Origin: Facklamia miroungae
Lineage (GTDB): Bacteria; Bacillota; Bacilli; Lactobacillales; Aerococcaceae
Length of the DNA: 64,000 nt
Direction of reading: 5' to 3'
Assembly: GCF_012396555.1 (NCBI RefSeq)
Contig: NZ_JAAXPS010000006.1
Coordinates: 29,758-93,757, forward strand
Below the pieces are notes generated by a model, which did no database searches, was not told the DNA's origin, and worked only from the letters and a program-made list of their open reading frames with translations. Position numbers and translations under genes: made by a program. This document shows positions 57,641 to 64,000 of this stretch, piece after piece (position 1 is the stretch's first letter; each line of letters starts with the position of its first letter).

Positions 57641-60544
57641 CTAATCAAGCCCTTTAAGAGCTTCTACCATATTTATCCGTTTGATTTTGTGATGCATAAT
57701 TAACATAACTGAACTTGAAAAAACAAATGTGAGAACAAAGGATATTAAATAGGATTGTAAAGTAGCTCTAGGATAGAAGAGCATCGAATTCATTTGCATC
57801 TGTTTCATAATAACATGTGTTAAAACACGACCAGCTAATAAACCAAAGAAGGATCCTAATACGGTTATAATAAATATTTCTTCGTAAACATAAAAACTAA
57901 CTTCTTTTGCATAAAAGCCTAGGACTTTAATGGTTGCTAATTCTCGATTTCTTTCTTCAATATTAATATTAGTCAGGTTATACAAAACAACGAATGCTAA
58001 ACCGGCTGCTGAAACTATTAAGACGATTGTAATCACATATAGACTATCCATTGTCTTGTTAACAACATCTTCAACATTCCCCATATTAACAACTGCTTGA
58101 ACCTCTTCAATATCTTGCAACTGATCTTCTAAGCTTGTGCCTTTAGCATTTTCTTTATATTTCAACAAAAAGGCATTCACTTTGGCCGGCTTTTTAAATA
58201 CTTGCGAATAGTCATTAGTACCCATATATAGGTAATGATTGACATAATTTTCAGCCGCTCCTTTTAATGGGATAGAGTAGGTTTCATCATCCAACTTAAA
58301 AGAAGCTTTAGATCCTGGTTTAAGATCAAATAACTCTGCTAATCGTTCTGTGTACACAGGACCTTCTTTTTCTAAATCAATAGGATCAGAATCTTTATCT
58401 TTACTACGTTGTCTGACTGAAACAAATTCTTCAAATACATTAGGCTCTCCCAAAGGAATCATTAATGTGACGTTTTCTTTTTCTTTTTCATTTTCGATAT
58501 CTAATGATTCTGAATGTATAGGGTAAAAGGCTTCTATCTCATCGAATTGATTTAATTCTTCTTCAAGATTTTGGGTTTTATAATGCCCTTGTTCTTCTTT
58601 AAGGACTAATGTGGCATCGTATCGTTGTAATTGTTCGAACTGAGTAGAAAGTAATCCTGATATTGTGTCACTGATACCGAATCCTGTAAGAATCAACATT
58701 GAACATCCTGCTACGCCAATAAAAGTTGTTATGTTTCTTCCTTTATATCTAAAAAGGTTTCTTAAAGTCATCTTACGATTAAAAGATAACCTATCCCATA
58801 GGCCTGTCCATTTTTCAAGTAAAATTTGTTTACCTTGCTTAGGTGGTTCAGGCCGCAATAATTGCGCGGGTGCTTGTTTTAATAAAATATATGGCGTATA
58901 TATAGCGGGTATTAATGTACAAGCCAATGCAATGGCTCCTACTATTAAATTCCAATAAGCTGATTTAGGAATCAGCAAAGAATCTAAATAATACATGGAA
59001 TTATAGGCCTGAAGGATAATAGGTGGAAAAATTTGATAGCCCAAAGTTAGTCCTAGTCCAATTCCAATTACACCAGCCAAGCCTGCATAAACAACAAATT
59101 TTAATATCACTTGCCAGCGATCATAGCCCATTTGCTGCATCGTTCCCATATAGTTTCTTTGCTCACTTGACATACGTTTGACAGTTGTAAAAACGACTAA
59201 GACAGCAATTGCAAAAAAGAAAACTGGGAATAAGTTTGATATTACATCAAGTTTGTCCGCATTTTCTTTAAGCCCCTTATAGGCCGCTTCATCTTCTCGA
59301 GTGTTAACATAATAGCTAGGCGCTTTTAAATCATTTTGCAAATCGATGAGTTCTTCAAGTGCCAATTGACCTTCTCTTAATTCAAGATTATTTTCACCCA
59401 CATTATCAACGAATGTCTCTTGTGATCGCTGTAACTGGTTACTCCCAAAGAATAATTTGTTTTTCCCAGTTAAACTTTGCTTTTGCCCTTCTATTAACTC
59501 TTCTTGCTCTTGCTGACTGCCTAATGCTTGAGGATTAGACGGATCTATATTGCCTTGAACGGACTGTTGAAGGAGGTTTGCTTCAATATCACTCAGATCT
59601 AATTGGGCCGTTTGAAGTTCCTGATCAGAATCAGCAAGCGTATTAGAGGCTTCAGAAAGGCTCTTTTTGGCAGCTTCAAAATCTTTCTTTGCTTTTTCTA
59701 AATCAGCGCTCAGTTCGTCATATTTTACCTGGATGTCTTTCTTGCTAGCTTCTAACCGTTCATCCGGGCGTGAAGCTAAAAGATCTTCCATTTTTTTCTT
59801 AACTTCATCTACTTCATGCTGATAGTTCGGATCATAAGCTTTACCTTCAATATTTTTGATCCAATAAAACACTTCACTATAATAACTCGTCTTTAGTTGG
59901 TCTTCTGAAACCAAGCCAAACACGGAATAATCTAATCCTCGAGTAATTCGCTCGTAATAAAGAGGTGTCTGCACAAAACCTACCACTTCATATTCATTAC
60001 TCGCTAATTCGCTATCAGTTACTGAAAAAATTGAATCAGGATTATCACTGTCTATTTCTCCCTCAATGGGTTGCTTGTTGATTGCGATTTTTACTCTGTC
60101 ACCTAATTGAACAGGTTCTTCTATATCCGCATTAATTAGATCAAGATATTTACTATCCAATGCTATTTCTGCTGCTTTTTCAGGAAATCTTCCTTTTATA
60201 ATCTTATAGTTTTCCCTATCCTGTTGACTTACTCCATATACTTTAATCGGTTGGGTACTTGGCTCAACCATCCCAACTACAGATTTTACTGGACGTAAAC
60301 GAAGTTGCGCTTCATCTTCTAGTCGTTTAAGATCGTTTTCATTCATCCCCTGCGAGGATAGTATTCGACCATCAGGCAGGTCATAGGTTTCATAATAATC
60401 GCGAGCCGTTTCTACCATAGCTGGCCCTGTCGCTTTAATACCAATAAAAAAAGCGGTTCCTAAAAAAACAATAGCCAATATCGATAGGAAACGGGGAAAG
60501 CTTTTTGTGATCTCACGAAAAATATCTTTTATGATTGATTTCAT
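57641..60544 (-). CDS. ABC transporter permease (FtsX/MacB-like, large)
   Basis: The 967 residues comprise an N-terminal membrane segment (about 15-35), a large external domain including a long predicted coiled coil (about 265-340, SADLEKAKKDFEAAKKSL), then FtsX-like membrane blocks at about 430-570 and 840-960. It forms an exporter or mechanotransmitter with the adjacent ATPase. Substrates of this class are often antimicrobial peptides or lipids, but nothing in the sequence points to one. The start at 60544 follows AAGGAGG; the ATPase stop is 11 nt upstream. Confidence 0.88.
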   Translation of the reverse strand: MKSIIKDIFREITKSFPRFLSILAIVFLGTAFFIGIKATGPAMVETARDYYETYDLPDGRILSSQGMNENDLKRLEDEAQLRLRPVKSVVGMVEPSTQPIKVYGVSQQDRENYKIIKGRFPEKAAEIALDSKYLDLINADIEEPVQLGDRVKIAINKQPIEGEIDSDNPDSIFSVTDSELASNEYEVVGFVQTPLYYERITRGLDYSVFGLVSEDQLKTSYYSEVFYWIKNIEGKAYDPNYQHEVDEVKKKMEDLLASRPDERLEASKKDIQVKYDELSADLEKAKKDFEAAKKSLSEASNTLADSDQELQTAQLDLSDIEANLLQQSVQGNIDPSNPQALGSQQEQEELIEGQKQSLTGKNKLFFGSNQLQRSQETFVDNVGENNLELREGQLALEELIDLQNDLKAPSYYVNTREDEAAYKGLKENADKLDVISNLFPVFFFAIAVLVVFTTVKRMSSEQRNYMGTMQQMGYDRWQVILKFVVYAGLAGVIGIGLGLTLGYQIFPPIILQAYNSMYYLDSLLIPKSAYWNLIVGAIALACTLIPAIYTPYILLKQAPAQLLRPEPPKQGKQILLEKWTGLWDRLSFNRKMTLRNLFRYKGRNITTFIGVAGCSMLILTGFGISDTISGLLSTQFEQLQRYDATLVLKEEQGHYKTQNLEEELNQFDEIEAFYPIHSESLDIENEKEKENVTLMIPLGEPNVFEEFVSVRQRSKDKDSDPIDLEKEGPVYTERLAELFDLKPGSKASFKLDDETYSIPLKGAAENYVNHYLYMGTNDYSQVFKKPAKVNAFLLKYKENAKGTSLEDQLQDIEEVQAVVNMGNVEDVVNKTMDSLYVITIVLIVSAAGLAFVVLYNLTNINIEERNRELATIKVLGFYAKEVSFYVYEEIFIITVLGSFFGLLAGRVLTHVIMKQMQMNSMLFYPRATLQSYLISFVLTFVFSSSVMLIMHHKIKRINMVEALKGLD

Positions 60545-60555
60545 ATTTCCTCCTT

Positions 60556-61257
60556 CTACCAATGTAAATCTAATACATTAGCGGGATGACTATTTTGATC
60601 AATATCTTCAACCTGTCCATTTCGGATTCGGATCACGCGATCCGCCATTTTAGAAATGACGGTGTTGTGCGTAATAACAACTACGGTTGTATCTGTTTCA
60701 CGACAGGTGTCTTGTAGTAATTTCAAGATTTGTTTACCTGTTTCGTAGTCTAAAGCGCCTGTCGGTTCATCGCATAATAGAATTTTAGGTTGACCCGCTA
60801 AGGCACGAGCAATTGAAACTCTTTGCTGTTCGCCGCCTGATAATTGAGCTGGGAAGTTATCTAATCGGTGTCCCAATCCTGCTTCTTCGAGAATTTTCTC
60901 AGCTTCCACATTACTTTTAGCGATATGAACCATCAATTCAACGTTTTCTTTCGCCGTTAAATTCGGAACTAAATTATAGTTTTGAAAAACAAACCCGACA
61001 TTATTACGACGAAATCTTGTTAACTGCTTTGCATTGTACTTAGCAATATCTTCGCCATCAATAATTACCTGCCCTGAAGTCGCCTGATCCATTCCTCCAA
61101 GAATATTCAGTGTGGTTGATTTTCCAGCTCCAGAAGGGCCTAGTATCACCACAAATTCTCCATCCTCAATGGTAAAGCTGACTCCGTCATTTGCTCGGGT
61201 AACTACTTCCCCTGTGTTATATTCTTTAACAACTTCTTTTAATTCGATATAAGACAT
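60556..61257 (-). CDS. ABC transporter ATP-binding protein (LolD/MacB type)
   Basis: This is a 233-residue single ATPase domain: Walker A GPSGAGKST (about 40-48), Q-loop FVFQNYNL, signature LSGGEQQR (about 139-146), Walker B ILLCDEPTGALD and the H-loop VITHN. It powers the permease encoded 11 nt downstream. It follows the rRNA methyltransferase gene by 18 nt. Confidence 0.95.
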   Translation of the reverse strand: MSYIELKEVVKEYNTGEVVTRANDGVSFTIEDGEFVVILGPSGAGKSTTLNILGGMDQATSGQVIIDGEDIAKYNAKQLTRFRRNNVGFVFQNYNLVPNLTAKENVELMVHIAKSNVEAEKILEEAGLGHRLDNFPAQLSGGEQQRVSIARALAGQPKILLCDEPTGALDYETGKQILKLLQDTCRETDTTVVVITHNTVISKMADRVIRIRNGQVEDIDQNSHPANVLDLHW

Positions 61258-61275
61258 AACTATTTCCTACCTTCC

Positions 61276-62469
61276 TTATTCAGCACAATAATAAACAAGA
61301 ACCTTAAGATAAGCACTCGATGGATCTTCAGAAGTGGGATAATCATCTGGAAGTCCAAAACTTTGAATTAATTGAACTTTTTTCCCACTTAACCGACCCG
61401 CTTCATTCATATCTTCAATAAACTTTTCTTTGGTATAATTTGAATGATTAGTAGAAAGAATGCATAAACCACCGGGTTTTGTTATTCGAAATAAATCGAT
61501 TGCTAAATTCAAATAATCTGTTATCGCCGAAAAAACATATTTTTTTGTGCGAGCAAAACTTGGTGGGTCACAAATAACCATATCAAAATCCTTTGAAGTA
61601 CGTTTAGCGTAGTCAATATAATCAAAAACATCCATGATTCGAATTTCATTCCAATCATTATTCGTTTTCAAATCATTAATCGATAGATTTTCTTTGGTTA
61701 AATCGAAAGAACGATTAGCTACATCAACGCTAGTCGTCTTACTTGCTCCCCCAAGACCAGCTGCTATTGAAAAAGCACCAGTATAAGAAAAAAGGTTTAA
61801 TACCGACATCCCTTGAGCCTGTTCTTGAACAAATTGACGTACTTCTCTTTGATCAAAGAAAATACCTGTCATCCAATCTTCACCTAAATAGACAGCATAG
61901 TTTCGCTCTCTTTCTTTAATAATTATAGGTTGAGACGCTTTTTTACCAGTAACATGACAAATTGCTTCTTCAGTTGAATCCAAATCGAAGCGTTTTGTTT
62001 CGTATATACCTTCAACATTAATTGTTGATTCTAAAAGGTTTTCAATCCACCAATCTTTATATTTATATGCTCCTCTTGAATACCAATTAATTTGAATAAA
62101 ATGGTCATACCAATCAATCGATAGCCCACCTATCCCATCACCTTCACCGTTGAATAATCGAAACCCTGTAGTGGTTGGATCATTAAATAGTAATTGGCGA
62201 TGCTCAATCGCTTCCTCTAAATATAAACGAAAAAGCTCTTTCGACCATAAGTCTTCATGATTTAAACTGAATACCCAAGCAAATCCTTTATTTTGACGAC
62301 CAATTACCGCCTGCCCCTTAAAATGATGTTCTCGATCAGCTATAAATATAATCATGCCTTCAGGAGCATCTTCAATATCATAGGAATCTTCAAAATCTTC
62401 CAATAATAATAATTTTTCCCCCGCTTGGATTCTTCGACTAGCAAATGCTTTAATATAAAAATACTTCAT
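61276..62469 (-). CDS. Class I SAM-dependent rRNA methyltransferase (RlmI/YwbD-like)
   Basis: The 397 residues contain an N-terminal PUA domain (about 1-75), the central YTGEDWM-like segment (here YLGEDWMTGIFFDQREVRQF), the SAM loop NLFSYTGAFSIAAGLGGA (about 225-242) and the catalytic motif DPPSFARTK (about 305-313). Relatives make 5-methylcytosine in 23S rRNA. AAGAGG precedes ATG. Its target base is inferred from the family only. Confidence 0.9.
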   Translation of the reverse strand: MKYFYIKAFASRRIQAGEKLLLLEDFEDSYDIEDAPEGMIIFIADREHHFKGQAVIGRQNKGFAWVFSLNHEDLWSKELFRLYLEEAIEHRQLLFNDPTTTGFRLFNGEGDGIGGLSIDWYDHFIQINWYSRGAYKYKDWWIENLLESTINVEGIYETKRFDLDSTEEAICHVTGKKASQPIIIKERERNYAVYLGEDWMTGIFFDQREVRQFVQEQAQGMSVLNLFSYTGAFSIAAGLGGASKTTSVDVANRSFDLTKENLSINDLKTNNDWNEIRIMDVFDYIDYAKRTSKDFDMVICDPPSFARTKKYVFSAITDYLNLAIDLFRITKPGGLCILSTNHSNYTKEKFIEDMNEAGRLSGKKVQLIQSFGLPDDYPTSEDPSSAYLKVLVYYCAE

Positions 62470-62543
62470 TATAAAACCTCTTCCATTAATAAGCTAAATT
62501 CTATCCTCATATCACTAGTCTACAAAGAACTGCGCTTAAAGCT

Positions 62544-63719
62544 CTATTCATTTTCTTTAGTCAGCAATTCTTCCATTAAATAATTTGCTGCTGCTGGACT
62601 AATTGTTTTAAGTGTCTCTCTTTCCGGAATAATAACTTCTTTGGGTTCAAATGAATACTCTAAACGCACCCGCTTAGTTGATAATTCCGCCGTATCTTTA
62701 CTGAAAAAATTAAAAGCAACATCTTCCACTATTCCTTCAACGACCACCTTCAAAGTTTTTTTTATGGGGTCGTAATCCATCTTAAAACCTGTAAGTTTCT
62801 CCGTCAAACCTTGGCTAGATAGTGAAAAAAGTTTATTAAATTGGGGTGTACGATAATGGTTATCATTTTTTTTACTGCGATTGGGTAATTCTGACTCGAT
62901 TTTAACCCCAAGTAAAAAGTCATTAGCTTCCTCATTTATTTTAATTTGATGATTAAAATGATTTTCCCAATCTTGAAAAGACTGCATGGTTGAAGATGAA
63001 GGTGCTTGAATTAAGTGATCTATTTTATAGGACATGGAAAAAAAAGGTTCTTTATCGAAAAAAAGACTCGGAATATCCATTCTCTCAATATTCAAATGAT
63101 ATTGACCCTCATCGTAACTTATTTGACCACTATCAATTTTTTTAAGCTTATCCATATTAGGTATCACTATCAAAGAAGCACTAGGCTTTTCAATTAGATT
63201 GATAGTATCTATTGATTCATCTGAAAATTCTGTATAAAGATCATTATATTTATTAACCGACTCATCAAATCGATAATCAAAGTGAGCTTGTTTAAAATAA
63301 GCCAAGCTGTTTAATAATTCGAATTCTTGGATATACAAAAGACGATGCCTACCATAAGATATAAAATTTAAATGGGCTTCCGGTGGATAATAATTATCCA
63401 GATTGTACATCACATTGCCTTTTAAATTACCTTTTTTTGCATCCATCTGGAAAGTTGCTTGCCCCATTTGTTGCTCTTGATCAAGATTGGTCCAAGACAT
63501 CTTAACTTCAAATTTCTCAATTTTTTCCAAATCAGATAAAGATTTTGAAAGTTGATCAAGTAAATCTTTATCAAAAACCTCTTCTCTCATCGTGGAGTTT
63601 TCTTGAAGGTCTTCTTTTAGTAATTGATTGGCTGAAGCAAAATCAGGAGTAAATAATTGGAGTGAAAATAACATACTCAAACAAAATTTAATGCAAAAAC
63701 CAATTCCCTTTTTTCCCAT
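62544..63719 (-). CDS. Exported protein of unknown function
   Basis: The 391 residues begin with a signal peptide (about 1-31, cleavage after FASA) that has no lipobox cysteine at the right place. The mature part is rich in charged and aromatic residues, with many beta-type strands (YHLNIERMDIPSLFFDKEPF) and no recognised domain. The C-terminal helix ends LMEELLTKENE. GGGAGAAG lies before ATG. It is upstream of the methyltransferase by 74 nt, and may be cotranscribed. Confidence 0.75.
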   Translation of the reverse strand: MGKKGIGFCIKFCLSMLFSLQLFTPDFASANQLLKEDLQENSTMREEVFDKDLLDQLSKSLSDLEKIEKFEVKMSWTNLDQEQQMGQATFQMDAKKGNLKGNVMYNLDNYYPPEAHLNFISYGRHRLLYIQEFELLNSLAYFKQAHFDYRFDESVNKYNDLYTEFSDESIDTINLIEKPSASLIVIPNMDKLKKIDSGQISYDEGQYHLNIERMDIPSLFFDKEPFFSMSYKIDHLIQAPSSSTMQSFQDWENHFNHQIKINEEANDFLLGVKIESELPNRSKKNDNHYRTPQFNKLFSLSSQGLTEKLTGFKMDYDPIKKTLKVVVEGIVEDVAFNFFSKDTAELSTKRVRLEYSFEPKEVIIPERETLKTISPAAANYLMEELLTKENE

Positions 63720-63820
63720 AAAAGCTTCTCCCTTTCTAGTAGTTCTCTATCTTATTATAAATGAACTGAACTATTAATACACCAATAACCTATTTAAAAA
63801 GAAGATAGATCTTTTAAATC

Positions 63821-63842
63821 ATAAAAAACCCTCTAAATGAGG
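63821..63842. other. Remnant of a terminator interrupted by the IS
   Basis: AAAAAACCCTC-TAAAT-GAGG, at which point the IS begins. The left arm with its A-run and the first four bases of the right arm fit an intrinsic terminator of which the rest should lie beyond the IS. Confidence 0.5.
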
Positions 63843-64000
63843 TGACCCCCAAAAGTTAGAGTTAAAAACTAACTTTTGGGGGTCATTTTATGTCTAAAAA
63901 ATATGCTTATGAATTGAAAATAAAAGTTGTTGAAGAGTATATTGAAGGAAAATTAGGTTACAAAGCTTTAACAAAAAAATATGGGATTTCATCTCCTTCT
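63843..64000 (+). mobile_element. IS3-family (IS150-like) insertion sequence, left end
   Basis: The element begins TGACCCCCAAAAGTTAGA, a typical IS3-family terminal repeat starting with TG. The right end lies outside the window. The first 43 bases form a hairpin (17-bp perfect arms 63843-63859 / 63869-63885, 9-nt loop) that contains the GGGGG site of the transposase gene. Confidence 0.85.
63890..64000 (+). CDS. IS150-type transposase OrfA (partial)
   Basis: The first 37 codons read MSKKYAYELKIKVVEEYIEG and continue to the window edge with LGYKALTKKYGISS, the N-terminal helix-turn-helix of IS3-family OrfA (IS150 group). The ATG follows GGGGG by 8 nt, that site lying in the 3' arm of the end hairpin. 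OrfA normally continues by -1 frameshift into OrfB; that part is not in view. Confidence 0.88.
   Translation, partial: MSKKYAYELKIKVVEEYIEGKLGYKALTKKYGISSPS

Overview
The window is a low-GC chromosomal segment from a Gram-positive bacterium of the order Lactobacillales. I infer a relative of Aerococcaceae (Facklamia/Aerococcus-like). The grounds are conserved gene orders typical of lactic-acid-bacterial and bacillar genomes (spx-mecA-coiA-pepF; ccrZ-trmB; pcrA-ligA-camS-gatCAB), strong Shine-Dalgarno sites, many intrinsic terminators and AT-rich spacers. No rRNA, tRNA, CRISPR, phage or plasmid genes were seen. The only mobile DNA is the first 158 bases of an IS3-family element at the right edge.

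Layout. 1-2.7 kb: a partial M42 aminopeptidase (-), a small PepSY-like membrane protein, and the cell-cycle kinase ccrZ with trmB. 2.7-7.2 kb: pepF, coiA, mecA, spx (-). 7.5-9.0 kb: trpS (+) and a Fur/PerR-type regulator (-). 9.1-17.0 kb: a C1 operon reading fhs-folD-fchA-gcvT-gcvH-gcvPA-gcvPB (-). It can take glycine through methylene-, methenyl- and formyl-THF to formate. 17.2-20.6 kb: an AcoX-like NAD-kinase-fold protein, a split chromate transporter pair, and a VanY-type carboxypeptidase. 20.7-29.8 kb: an eight-gene wall/exopolysaccharide operon whose contents match the teichuronic acid genes tuaB-tuaG, headed by galE and a degenerate LytR-CpsA-Psr-like protein. 30.0-33.1 kb: flavodoxin, aminopeptidase PepS, a small membrane protein and a glycosyltransferase (+). 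33.2-40.6 kb: map, acyl-ACP thioesterase, a GlsB-type membrane protein, a GT4 enzyme, a DEAD-box helicase, a Gfo/Idh oxidoreductase and a second M3 peptidase (-). 40.7-42.8 kb: an unknown small protein and uvrC (+). 42.9-43.8 kb: a YitT-family membrane protein (-). 43.9-52.9 kb: pcrA-ligA-camS-gatC-gatA-gatB (-). 53.0-57.5 kb: a PurK-like protein, a membrane-anchored glucosaminidase, an HTH-like protein and a zinc-ribbon/beta-lactamase-fold membrane protein (-). 57.6-63.7 kb: an ABC transporter pair, an rRNA methyltransferase and an exported protein of unknown function (-). 63.8-64.0 kb: the IS element.

Most interesting points. (1) In the C1 operon FolD lacks the catalytic cyclohydrolase lysine (alanine instead) and the glutamine that positions it, while a dedicated cyclohydrolase, FchA, is encoded next door. 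This suggests that a usually bifunctional enzyme has been split into two single-function proteins. (2) The polysaccharide operon is a teichuronic-acid-like set without a local priming transferase. It has a HexNAc-type dehydrogenase, an LCP-fold protein without the catalytic residues, and a Wzz/TuaF-like protein with an extra cytoplasmic domain. (3) Three further apparent pseudoenzymes or regulators-by-fold occur: an active-site-less class A beta-lactamase fold, an active-site-less PurK, and the LCP protein above. (4) Several RNA/DNA structures are unusual: a terminator whose 3' arm contains the coiA ribosome-binding site, a terminator with a tandemly duplicated 3' arm, a Shine-Dalgarno site separated from its start by a small hairpin, and an IS that appears to have landed inside a terminator.

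All assignments come from reading motifs and context. No database search was run.
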